From: Antitrichia curtipendula
Taxonomy: Eukaryota; Streptophyta; Bryopsida; Hypnales; Leucodontaceae
Reading direction: 5' to 3'
DNA length: 64,000 nt
Assembly: GCA_951230915.1 (NCBI GenBank)
Contig: OX579637.1
Coordinates: forward strand, 33,480,001-33,544,000
Below the pieces are notes generated by a model. It had not been told where the DNA came from. It ran no database searches and was given only the letters and a program-made list of their open reading frames with translations. The stretch's first letter is position 1. Every line of letters begins with the position of its first letter. Below, one piece after another: positions 11,097-22,200 of the stretch. Both the position numbers and the translations under genes were made by a program.

Positions 11097-12066
11097 CCCC
11101 TCAACGCCCAAGGGGCCCAAAAAAGGCCTCACAAAGTTTCAAGTCCAATTCAAAGTGCTATATCCTTTGCATCCGGTGTCCAAATTCAACAAAACTTGTT
11201 GGAAAATTTTTGCGCTCTCTTCTAGTTTATGTGGTAAAAATTTCAGCTCAATCCAAGATGTATTGATGTCTTGGAAGCTAGTCAAAGTTCACAGGTTCAG
11301 TTTCAGTTCACCAAACTGCAAGTAAAGACTGCAACTTTGGGGGCTTATATCTCCTTCATCTAATGTTTTTTTTCAATAAAATTTGTTGGTTAATGTTCCC
11401 CTTGAAGTCTAGTTATTGTGGTAAAATTTTCATGTCAATCCAAGATGTTCTTAATGTTTGGGAGTAATTCGAAGTTCAAAGTCCAAACATTTTTGGATTA
11501 CAGTGAACTTCGACGGCTTGTTTCTTCTTCATACAGTATTTGATTTCAATAAAAAAATTTGGAAAAGTTTTGCATACTAGTCTAGTTTGTGTGTATAAAA
11601 TTTCATAACAATTCAAGAAGTTATGATTGACTGAGAAGCATTTTGGTAGAAGTAGGTTCAGCCGTAGATGTGTTTTTTGCAATTGTTTTTGCTATTTTTT
11701 TGACATTTCAAACCATTTTGCAAACATAATGAGGCAATTTAATGGTGGGTTTTTTCACCAATGTGTTTGTATTGTGGTTTTGAATCACTTTACAGTGTAT
11801 AATTTTACTATTTAAGTAGATTTAGAAATCGAATTTCACCTCCAAATGTGTTTCTAGGAAAATATCAGCATCTTTTTTTTACAGTAAAACATTATAATCT
11901 TGCAATCTACACGGTCAAATGACTCCAAATTTGATTCACACCATCTACAACACGTACACTACAAGATTGTATGGTTGAGATTTTTATAATTTACTAACAT
12001 TTTGAACTATATCACTTCAAAAGCAATGATGTTTTTAAACCCAAAAAGGCCTTGGGCCTTGAAGGG
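11097..12066. mobile_element. Non-autonomous piggyBac-like element, 970 bp
   Basis: The unit is flanked on both sides by TTAA (11093-11096 and 12067-12070), the piggyBac target-site duplication. Its ends are inverted repeats beginning CCC: left CCCCTCAACGCCCAAGG, right (inverted) CCCTTCAAGGCCCAAGG, with 15 of 17 matches. TTAA followed by CCC is the hallmark of the piggyBac superfamily. No transposase frame lies inside; short open frames there have no recognisable motif. It would therefore depend on a transposase elsewhere. Internally it holds three diverged direct repeats of ~180 bp. Confidence 0.6.
11221..11650 (+). repeat. Diverged ~180-bp direct repeats inside the piggyBac-like element
   Basis: The phrase TCTAGTT.TGTG..TAAAATTTCA..TCAATCCAAGATG recurs at 11221, 11408 and 11581 (spacing 187 and 173). 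The upstream flank CAATAAAATTTG also repeats. Copies are roughly 70-75% alike by eye. Confidence 0.55.
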
Positions 12067-12070
12067 TTAA

Positions 12071-12690
12071 GGAATGAAGGATGGATTGATCATTACTACC
12101 ATGTAAATCATACACATAAAAAAATTGCACAAGCATTCATTTGAACTTTGAACACAAACTATCATACAAAACCCTGTCTTCTACCCAAAAAAATTCAAGG
12201 CCGAATAGTAGAAGTTTTCTTGAACTAGAAAGATTCTCTATCATCCATTGTACAAAAAACGTCCTCCTCAACATTAAAGACTTTCATGCCTCGCTTGTGA
12301 CTATAGAAATCATTCCTTCAAATGTTGTGTAACAAATTAAAAAAATGAAATTGACTATGTTCATTTGTACTATGGTATTACAAGATAGTATCAAGGAAAA
12401 TTAAACAATATTAAAGCATTTGAAGTACAAAAATATATTATAATATTTTTTAATTAGCCATTAATACTAGTACTACTATGATTTCACAAAAATATTGCAA
12501 TAAATTATAAAGAAATATGTTTAGTTTTTTTTTGACATACTAGAAGACATTAGTAAAAATAACAAAATTTAAAATCTATGGGCTAGAATAAGTATTATCC
12601 TTTAAATTATACATAATGAAGAGATACAAATAAAGGCCTATTTTATAGAAACCATAAAGGATAAGAAATGCAATTAGCCATTCAATGCAC
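12071..12690. other. AT-rich spacer
   Basis: No gene or element end recognised. One 63-codon open frame at 12141-12332 (+) has no recognisable motif and is probably chance. Confidence 0.45.
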
Positions 12691-12696
12691 TTGTAT

Positions 12697-13250
12697 GAAT
12701 CAAATTTTATTTAAGTCATAGAAATCACAGCTAAATGCCTGAAAAGAATAGCCAAGTGAACAAGTTGTATTTTTTAAAGATTTAAGAATCATGAGAACGT
12801 TAAATTCATTTAATTTCTCTATAATATAGACATGAGTGAGAAATAAAAATTATCATTCACTGAACATTAAGGAATCAAATTTGTAAAAGTCATATATTTT
12901 GTAGCTAAACATATGAAAAAAACACTCAACAAGTTGTAAATATTCTAACATACTCAATGATTCACTGTAGTTTATTCAACCTGAAGTACAAAATTTATAG
13001 AATTTGTAGGATATGAGTATTTTTATTTTTTAGTCACTTCTGAAATTATAGGGAGAAAAGGAGTTCAAGGTTTTCATAAATTCTAACTATTAAAAATATT
13101 TACAACTTGTTGACGGGGACTTTCTATCCATTTACCTCTGTATTCTATGACTTCTGTCCATTCAATTATTTAGAAATATGCAGTGAATGAATAATTATAT
13201 TACTTACTCACATTTGAAGTTAAATTTTAATGATTTGTACATCTGCAAAC
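12697..13250. repeat. Foldback repeat with inverted arms and a direct copy
   Basis: 12831-12950 matches the reverse complement of 13087-13208, including TCAACAAGTTGTAAATATT and CATTCACTG with the intervening order conserved, around a ~135-bp loop. A related direct copy starts near 12697 (GAATCAAATTTTATTTAAGTC...AACAAGTTGTATTTTT), ~175 bp before its partner. This suggests a satellite-like unit with one inverted copy, or a foldback MITE. Confidence 0.5.
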
Positions 13251-14700
13251 ACGTTGAAGTGCTACTCTTAACCTCTTCAAAATGCTACTATACATCCAAA
13301 AGGAACAAATTATGAAAAAAATGGGCAAACTTGAAGTTACGGAGGCTCTCTATGTTACAATTGATACTTTTCGATTCTACTCTAAATTGGAAAAAGTCAG
13401 TATTTGCAATCTTTTTTATCTAGTTCTAAACATAACAATATTTTAGACGTCATGTGCTATTTAAAAAATATAAGATACGTTTGATTTGGGTACACCATAC
13501 AAGAGTTCCGCATGGATGAAGTTCAATCCACAAATATATATTTTTTTACTTACTCTTTAAATGTGTAGAACAATTGAATATGTTCAATAATTTCATATAT
13601 TTAAGATGACTATGAAATATAAAATTTGTGCATTATGTTGTTTTCATACACTTACATAGAAATTTGATGAATTTTATGGCTTGGCTTAGGCTAAAATATA
13701 GTGGAATAATGACTTTTTCTATTTTTAATTATTCAAATGATTGCATGGGGTTCAAATAATAATGGATTGCACAACGTTTAGACATTTAAAACTTGTTGAA
13801 TCGTTTCTTCTCATACACTTGTAAGCCTTTCTATGATTTTCATTAATTTAGTCTTCTAAAATTAAAGTCATTAAACCAATATATTTATAAAATCTAAAGA
13901 ATATTAGATGCTTAATGTAGAATCCATGCAAGAGGTACAATCATGTTTAGTGTTGATACAATTTAAAAAGTTTTGAACCCATGGTAGACATATAATTGAA
14001 GTATAGTCCCAAAAATTCTTAACATCAAATAACTAAATGAAAATACCTAATTAGAAAATATATTGTGTAAGGGCACATTTTGTACAATAAGTACACTCAT
14101 TATTACTTCATTTTTTTAAAAAGTGCATAGACCACTCCATTAAATCATCCAATTATGTAAAATCAAAGTCACTAAGTAATAATTTTATTTAATGAAGTTT
14201 ATGAAATAAAAATTTAGTGACTGTACTTAGTGAAGTTACAAGAATAATTTGAAAAATAATATTTTGTATTATTAGAAAATAATTTTCTAAATTAAACTTG
14301 CAATTTATAATTTCTATAATATAAAATCATCATAGATTTAGCATGAATGTAACAAAATAATAGCTCCAATTGAATTTTTTGGTCGACAAGTACTTTAAAG
14401 TACCACAACCATCCTTTTTAATCTTTCCATGTGTGAAACTACCATACAAATTGCATATACAATATCGAAAAAATTTCCAAATGAAGTATACATTAGATCA
14501 AACTACATTGTGGACAAATTCCAAATCCATGTTAATAGAAAATAAAGGATGAATGCATTGCTTTTGAATTGAAAATTTTGCAGAAAAAGAAGAAGATGAA
14601 AATATAATTTACTCTAAATACAATATTCATAATCTATATAACAGAAATTTGTCAAAGATCTAGGAAGAATGTGGAAGATATTTTTTAATTATTTTCAGTT
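13251..14700. other. AT-rich spacer
   Basis: Very AT-rich, without a supported gene. A further degenerate AACTTGTTGAA phrase near 13790 echoes the foldback repeat just upstream. Confidence 0.45.
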
Positions 14701-15440
14701 GGAGATCTAAAGAATTAAAAAGTCTCACAACCATCCAATTCAAAATATTTGCACGTAAGAGTTTTAGGACATGGCTCTTGAATTTAATGCATAGCAATCT
14801 AAAAATAATTCAGTTAGATTGTAACAATGCCCCTGTTTAATTTTATTATGATTGTAAAGTCTCCACAATATTTTCAACTTCTTCCTATTTTGTTTGGCTT
14901 CTTTTGCACGTGCATTATGAGACATTCATGATGTGAGTTTTAAAAATATTAATAGGAAATGGCTCATGGTTTTAATGAATGGCATCTTCATATATTGTCA
15001 CAAGTGCTTAAAATTAATTTTGTCTTGAATTTAATGGCTCTACAATATTTTTAACTTTGTCTTATTTTTGTAGGCCTTGTTTGTACATAAATGTCCCATG
15101 TATCACGTATGTGAAGTGGTTTTTTAAAAATAACAAGAAATGGCTCATGGTTTTAATGCATGGCATCCTTACATATTGTCACAAGTGCTCCAAATTTAAT
15201 TTTGTCATGAATGTGAAGTCTCCACAATATTTTCAACTTCTACCTTTTTTTTTCTTTGTTTGCACGTCCATTATGAGACGTTCATGATGTAAATTTTTAA
15301 AATATTAACAGAATATGGATTATGGTTTTAAATGTATGGCATCCTCAAATATTGTCATAAGTGCCAAAATTTTAATTTTGTCTTGAATTTAATGGCTCCA
15401 CAATATTTTTAACTTTTTATTTTTGTAGGCCTTGCTTGTA
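14700..15440 (+). repeat. ~177-bp satellite, four copies in dimeric order
   Basis: TGGCTCATGGTTTTAATG-type anchors occur at 14960, 15141 and 15316, with a weaker copy near 14772. Monomers are 175-189 bp. Copies alternate between two types. One carries CATTATGAGACRTTCATGATG (14913 and 15269). The other carries TGTCTTGAATTTAATGG with TTTTTGTAGGCCTTG (near 15020 and 15380). This gives a ~356-bp higher-order dimer. Nothing in it is coding. Confidence 0.65.
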
Positions 15441-15464
15441 AGTAGAAACTGATAATTTACAAAT

Positions 15465-15740
15465 ATGATTTTGGTCAAGTCGACCTAAGTTGTGATGATG
15501 ACATCAATGTTGCACTAACAAGATGTTTAGATCGAATCAACCTAAATAATCTCATCTTTGTGGTTTAGGTCAAGTTGACCTAAATTGTTGTGAAAAGATC
15601 TATATTGCAGTGCTAGATGTTTAGGTTGAATTGTCCGGATGGATCTCATCTTTGTGGTTTAGGTTGAGCCGACCTGATATGTGATGATGACACTCATGTT
15701 TCATTGAGAAGTTGCTTAGGTCAAATGAAATATTTATTAA
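15465..15740 (+). repeat. 94-bp tandem repeat carrying paired palindromes
   Basis: Almost three head-to-tail copies, with anchors GGTCAAGTCGACCTAA at 15473, AGGTCAAGTTGACCTAAA at 15568 and AGGTTGAGCCGACCTGAT at 15661. A second, weaker palindrome lies ~40 bp before the next copy (15528, 15621, 15716). ATCTCATCTTTGTGGTTT and GATGATGACA also recur in register. Confidence 0.7.
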
Positions 15741-16312
15741 TTCCAAGTAACTTGAAGGATATTCTCTTCATTTATTTATGACAAGGTCAATATATATACA
15801 CGCCAAACTTTATGTTTCCAAATTAGTATTTGTTTGATTTGACCTAAATTAGAATCCGAGGATGTATGTCGTCAATTGGAATTAATAAATATTTTGCTTT
15901 CATTAGAAATCTAAAATGACTTATGTTTGTGATGATATGAATTTAAAAGAATTCTTCTGTTACTTTCTAAGACTATTTAGATCACCTCAACCTAAATTGT
16001 AAGATATCAAGAGTTTTAGAATCCAATAGAAGCTATATAGTGTTTAATAAATGTTTTATTGAATCTCTTTGTCAAAGTAGTCAAAAAGTTCTTTTTTATT
16101 ATTCCTAGATGGCATATTTTTTTAAATTTCTATGCATATATTATTTTAATTAGGCTAGGTTAAGTCGACCTAAACTATGTTATTTTCTTCTTAAATTAGA
16201 GCTTAGGAATTCTATTCAATTTGAAATTTGTATAACTTGTTAGGTTACGTTTCAGTAACTTGCTTGGTGTCCATTACACAATGTTATAGACTTCAAGTTG
16301 AGTTGACCTAAA
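15741..16312. repeat. Dispersed AGGTCA-type palindromes, cluster 4
   Basis: Additional copies occur outside the 94-bp array: TTTGACCTAAATTA at ~15838, TTAGATCACCTCAACCTAAAT at ~15978, TAGGTTAAGTCGACCTAAAC at 16157 and AAGTTGAGTTGACCTAAAC at 16294. Cluster 4 ends about 640 bp left of CACTA element 1. Confidence 0.55.
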
Positions 16313-16628
16313 CAAGTCAATTTCAATACTTTGTATTGAATTAGCACATTCAAAGTTTTATGTTATAGCATTACACCATATTGTCTTATGTATAGGTAAT
16401 ATGAGCTCCACAATCGATCCTTTTGACAGTATTGTCTGGTTTGACAATGATGTTCAAGACTAGGATGAAATACTATTAAAAAAATCACAATCAAATCATT
16501 AGAAAAATAATTGTTTTTTGTTGTTTGAGGCATTATTTTGACCGTTTTGTTGAAGCCAACAAATGGCCGCTCGCTTTCTGTTGATTTGAATGGTGCAATG
16601 ACTAAATCAACATAATTTTAGGGAGCTT

Positions 16629-16695
16629 AGAATCTTTTTAGAATATTTTAGAATCTTTGGAATCTATTTGGAATCTTTTAAAATCTATAGATTCT
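16629..16695 (+). repeat. Short 10-13-bp tandem repeat (AGAATCTTT type)
   Basis: Six consecutive variants of (T/G)(A/G)GAATCTNTTT run from 16629 to 16695 and end in an ATCTATAGAT palindrome. Simple repeat, no further role seen. Confidence 0.55.
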
Positions 16696-16949
16696 ACCTA
16701 GTACATTCATAATATTTTGGAATGTTTTTGTTGCAGTAAAGCAAGGTTGGTACACTGATGCCAAATAAGTGATGAACCTTAAAAGCCTTGAAGCATGATT
16801 TCAAGCAAATTTTTTTTCTTTGAGGAAATCCTTTTCTATTGCAATATTTATTATATACAATTCTTATAAAAAATTTACCCCAGGTGTTTTACTACTAGAT
16901 CAATGCCTAAAATTTTTTAAACCAATCTAAGTTGCAATTAAAAATTTAT

Positions 16950-16952
16950 GTC
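16950..16952. repeat. Target-site duplication (left), GTC
   Basis: GTC directly before the left terminus equals the GTC directly after the right terminus at 40673-40675. A 3-bp duplication is diagnostic of CACTA insertion. Confidence 0.75.
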
Positions 16953-16989
16953 TACTAGTAGAAAAAACAGTGACTAAATCAACAGAAAA
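16953..16989 (+). repeat. Left terminal inverted repeat of CACTA element 1
   Basis: Starts TACTAGTAGAAAA, with CAACAG at the inner edge. It pairs with 40636-40672. The outermost C has changed to T, which could itself weaken mobility. Confidence 0.8.
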
Positions 16990-18089
16990 TTGGACATTTC
17001 TGCGCACATTGAATATGAATGCCACATCAGCGTAGAAAGTTGACATGGCACAATGAATCGAGAATGTCATCAGGAAGGGAGAGCTCTTTTAGTTTGACAG
17101 CGTTTTCCATCATGTGCTACATACAACAAGAGATATGTGCTTTGCAGGAGCTTAAAAATGTACATCAATCACTTCTAAAGTAGCTCTAGGGGCAAGCAAT
17201 TTTGTGAACTATGCTACAAAAATAACCCTGTCAACACATTCCAAGTTTTATTCACATCCAAAAAGTCATGAAGCAATCAAAAATCACAATAACTATAGCA
17301 GTACAACATTAAGTGTCTGAGCTACCACCTCAACTAACCTTACTGTCATTTTCCTTTATAGTCTCTAAATGCACTTTACTTTTTACATGATGAACAAGTG
17401 GCAAAATAATTTTGATGTCCATCAATGGTAGAGACAATGTAAGCCCCTTTTGCAAACCAAAGATTTCAAAATTATCCCACATTCAAAATGCCTTTATTAT
17501 AAAACATTTTGAATGACAGAAAACATAGTAGTAATTTAGTTACAACACCCCTATCCACCTATTTCAATACTTAATCAACCACATACCTGAAGCGCTCACA
17601 AGCTTCCGCTTCAATACACCCAGACGTGTGGAATTTCACATTCAGTCACACCTTCTACAACACTGCAAACACTCTACTAGTTGTTTGTGGCATTACATAA
17701 TACTTTCTTATATACTACTTTCTCTCTAGATAAGACAGGTAGGACTTTGGCACTTCAATACATACAGTCATCCTTGTCTGACTCTCATCACTGGCCTCTA
17801 CAACATTTACTAGCATTCTGCCAAGTGATTCTTAGTTGGAAACCAACTTGTGCACTTTTGCAACGAACTTGTCATTCCATAGAGTTCCGGAACTATCAGT
17901 GCACTGTCGATCCCATTTGTTCAAGTGTCAACATAAAGTCTCTGTAAAAAAAGATGAATACCGATCAAACCATACATTGACATGAGCTACATTCATCACT
18001 ATTTGGCAATTTTGGAAAGCACACTGAATAGACTTTCACTGGTATAAGTGACCTCTTTAAAAACAATGATGAATCTTCAGCACGCATAC
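16990..18089. other. Left subterminal region of element 1
   Basis: Non-coding apart from short chance frames. ATGCCACATC and GACATGGCAC near the left end resemble the GTGGCATGTC motif that is abundant at the left end of element 2, and may be transposase-binding repeats. Confidence 0.4.
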
Positions 18090-18335
18090 CTTCATTCCTC
18101 TTTTGCTACTAGATGGCATAGACATTGTTGACTGCGATTGTCTTAAACTGTTGGATGCCTTCTCCTTTGCATTCTCCGCCTGCAGCTACTGAATTTGAGC
18201 TTTCAACTTTTCAATGAACGCATCTTTGGATATACTCTCAGTCTCCGCTACAGGATAGCTCATCTGTGCATGAGTAGCTTTTCCAGAATCCACATCCATG
18301 TCCTGTATACTGTAGTCATCCCCTTCTGCTTCCAT
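18090..18335 (-). pseudogene. Coiled-coil exon of a small TNPA-side gene, one in-frame stop
   Basis: On the minus strand, an ATG at 18335 opens an 82-codon coding-like stretch (MEAEGDDYSIQDMDVDSG..., then FIEKLKAQIQ-stop-LQAENAKEKASNSL). It ends at a good splice donor (AAG|GTATGCG, last exon base 18090). The only interruption is a TAG at 18186-18188 within a heptad-like, probably coiled-coil segment. It follows the TNPA-like gene on the same strand and may be a further 3' exon or a separate small gene. The downstream acceptor near 17950 would add only a few codons. Role unknown; dimerisation is a guess from the coiled coil. Confidence 0.4.
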
Positions 18336-19229
18336 CTTCGAAGTTCACAAGCATTTGTAGCAGAGAGTTAGTTCACATAGAGTGCATTCCACAGTCCCAT
18401 CTTCCCAAAAGTAATTGATATTTTGTTAGAAAGGCAATATTCCTGAAACTTAGCAATTGTAGGTCACTCAGGCTCTGTGGTCTGAAATATATACCAGTCC
18501 TAGAAAATACATGGAAAATCGACGAAAGTATATTACAACTTCAATGAAATACATGTTAAATACTAAACTAGTCATACACTATTGAACAACCGGACCTCCA
18601 CTGCAAACAATGGAGCTACTTCATGATGAAAGGCTACGTGCACAAGCAACCGCCACCAAAATGGCGTGGCTGACTGACTTCCTGAGACACTTCATTTTTA
18701 AAATGACAGTCATGCAATCACACCTAATAGATTTAAGTGCACCTAGAAAGGTAAACAGGAAAACCCTTATAACCACTTATACAAAATCCTGAATCCTGCA
18801 ACACGAAAAAGAATCAATGGTTTCCATCATAGAAAAATACATTAAGCTTCCTCCCGTCTTTGATAAATGTGGTTAATTTCAAAAGGTCTCATATCTTTTA
18901 CAAGGCCTGGGGCTTCTTACCTACCTCATGCAACCTAATCAAATGTCACACAAAGCCAGGCTTCTCCATTAAATGACACCACGTGGCACATGCCTCAAAG
19001 TATGTAACAACAACTTCCTCTACATTTCCTGCCACCTTTATACAATCTACAACAACTTCCATCATGAAGCAAATGGAACCAAATTGACTACATTTAGAAA
19101 TTCCTATACTCAAATACCATATTGTCAGATACCGCGCATACAATCTACACCCCCATCAAATGAAGCCCTTTCAAATATGATATAATTGGAAGGGCCTTTG
19201 AAAGCAACCTGAGATATATTTCTTCCACG
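18336..19229. other. Spacer between the coiled-coil exon and the TNPA-like gene
   Basis: No supported feature. Short open frames on both strands lack motifs. Probably intron or intergenic sequence of the element. Confidence 0.35.
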
Positions 19230-22200
19230 TCATGTGATTTGTCGACTGCCCTCTGTGTCACTGGAAAATCCATTTGAATGCCTGGCAACTGTGTCAGAAA
19301 GGGAGTCGTCATTTGACAACATTTGTTCCCCGCCGCTCTTCACTGTCTTCACAGCAGCTGTAGACATTTTCCTTTTCTTCCCTCCGTATCCTTTGTCCCT
19401 TTGCATTTCTTCTTCAACTTCGTTAGGATCTGGCGACCTTCCCAATAACAACCGCAACTTCTCTCTCACGCCATTCACTCCTCTCGATCCTGTTCTCCCA
19501 AGGGTCTTCCGGCTAGCATTTGCATGACGTGCTTGCTTAGACTTCTCCTCCCACTGCTTATTGCTTGCTAGCTTCTCGAGACGTTTCCAAATTTCATTGT
19601 TAAGGTATGAAGGACACTTCCCTTCATTCTTAATGATCGATATAAGTTCTCCTCTCTTCTTTGTCACTGCCTTGCCCATCAGCCCCCTCACATAATCTGC
19701 ATTCAACGTCCCGGAGTACTCAAAATTGTCGTTCAATCGATCCCTGAATGTCTGAACATCTTCAAATGTTTGCTTCCTCACATTCGTGCATGACGGATCC
19801 AGCCATGTTGCTAATTTGTTTATTTCGGCAATCCATGCAGGTGTACTTGGGCCATACGGTTTCCCCTCACGATCCAATGTCAGATAGAAAGCCTTCTTGC
19901 CATCTATTTGTCGGCTTGTCCTTTCGGACTCCCGAAAGGACTGGCTCTGACGGCGGTCTCTCCTTTCCACTGCCGGCAGTGTAACCATATTCTGTTTGTC
20001 GTTCTGGTCTGGGGAAGACCTCCTTTGCATTCCTCCAGTATTCCTTCCGTTCACAAACTTTTGTGGTGGTGATTGGGAATAGTATGGGGTCATACTCCTT
20101 CTCTGCAATCTACGACCATCCTCTGGTGAATGAGGACTACTATGCCGTATAACCTTCTGTGGAGACAAAGGCCTGTATTGTCGATGTGGCAGTTCTCCAC
20201 TAGATAACCTTGCTGAATTTTGATGCTCTGCAGGCAAAGAAAACAATATCAAATTTGGGCAATAACATGCATGCCAAAAAAGAACTTGAACTATCCTTGT
20301 TCAACTATTCCCCTATCATTAGAAATTAACCATTTCCGTCACCTGCACACCAAATTAAACGACATGAGAAAGTCTTATAATATTTACATGTGTTACTTGT
20401 GCATCTACATCCTAACCCCCCAATCTCATAGGACACATTTTCCATTGTCAGGTGCAACACAAAAATTTATGATGGATTAGCATTCCAATTAGAAGTTCAT
20501 TGACAAAAGAAATAAAAAGGATTATTTGCTCTAATATAGGTCACTCACTAGTACTGATGGTATACAAAAACACAATACGTCATGTCATGTACAAATGACG
20601 CTGACATGTTCTCCTTGCTTCTTTATGCACTGGACCTGAATGCAAGAAAATAATTGGCGTCCTCCATGAAATCCCTGTACTACAAAGACTAGAAATTCAA
20701 CCAAGTTGTTAACCACTTGACATGGACCTCTCGAAGTCTTTAACAAATACATCCTCTGATGCCAAACATCCGCTTTGATCATCGTCAGCATCCAATATTT
20801 TTGAGGACTGTTATGATTCAATCAACAACAAAGGAACATACACACAATTCACTGCAGCACTAGGACTTCCCACACATGCATGCAACACTCAGGAAATTAA
20901 TAAGAAGAAATCCATGATTCCCCCACCTCTACTGAAACAGCGACGGTTGACAACACCTTCCATGTCAAACACTAACAGACAGCGGCAAGATTACAAGATT
21001 AGAGATCAACAAACTCCTCATCTTTTTGTCTCCTATTCATTAGGTCTATGCTCATCACTGGACTAGGGTTTCAATTCACTTCAATACTAGGGCTATCTTG
21101 CACTTCCTCTGCTTCAAATTCGACTTAAAGACTGCATCACCCTGAAATACTACGAAGGTTTGCAGGCTGACATACGAGGATATAAAGAAATCAATATAAA
21201 ACAAATTGCATGCTTGCTATGCATTCATTGACCTTGATTGGCTTCCTCGTTCCTATATGGCTTACAAAAGACATCATGATCTCATCATTACATTTCCAAA
21301 TGAAGGATTTGAGTCAATTAAATGTGATGAGATGGTATTGGCGAAGTGCCCGTTCAATTAATATTTTGACTACGGTGGGTGGCTCTTAAAAGCAACCTGC
21401 TTCTAAAAGCAATTTGCTACATTTGGCCTCTAACATGTACCAAAAGTGTACATTTTAGAAGGGGGTCGCTTTTAGAAACCATGAGTTTCCAACTTCAAAA
21501 ACTCATAACTAATTCCATGAAGGTCCAAAAAATACGAAACGACTTGGGTTCGATGTCAATTCCATTCTACTTCCTATGAAAATGTACTGAGAATTGTTTC
21601 AAGGAGTTTAGCTTCCCCCAAAAGGCAATCAGCTCTTAAAAGCCGCCTACCGCTTACATCAATTAACATTAGAATCATAGCACAACCAGAAGCATTTGGA
21701 ATGGTCACTGCCAACGGATGTTTTGTTTAAATGACAATGTTCCACAAACTTGACACTTCCAGGTTTAGAGCAGTTGCTGTGAAATGTACAATACTTGTAG
21801 ACTATTGTATCGTGTGGTCTAGACTATACACCAACCCTGGAAATGGGAATATGACTTCACAACATCGCAATTTTCATAAAAAATGATCCGTCCGTCCCCT
21901 CAAAGGTTTTGCATACTCTACCTTACAGTGCAGCGGAAAAAACTCCCCCTTTACTCTAGCAAAAATCAGAGTGAATAATAGAAGACCTTGCCAAACAAAA
22001 ACAATTATGAAACTAACTTACCTTCATCATATTCTTCGGCAAATGCAATTTCTTGGGACTGCTGTGTCAACCTCTGAACATTTGTATGATGACGGCCTTC
22101 ACTCCAACGTCCGGGGCTTCTTGAAAGACGACATCCAGTGCTCCGATACTCTTTGTCGTATATGGTACGAGGGATATAATTTGAACGGCTTCCGGAAAAG

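Noticed and set aside
14700..15740. CRISPR-like array
   Set aside because: The repeats are long tandem satellite units without uniform short spacers, and the context is eukaryotic.
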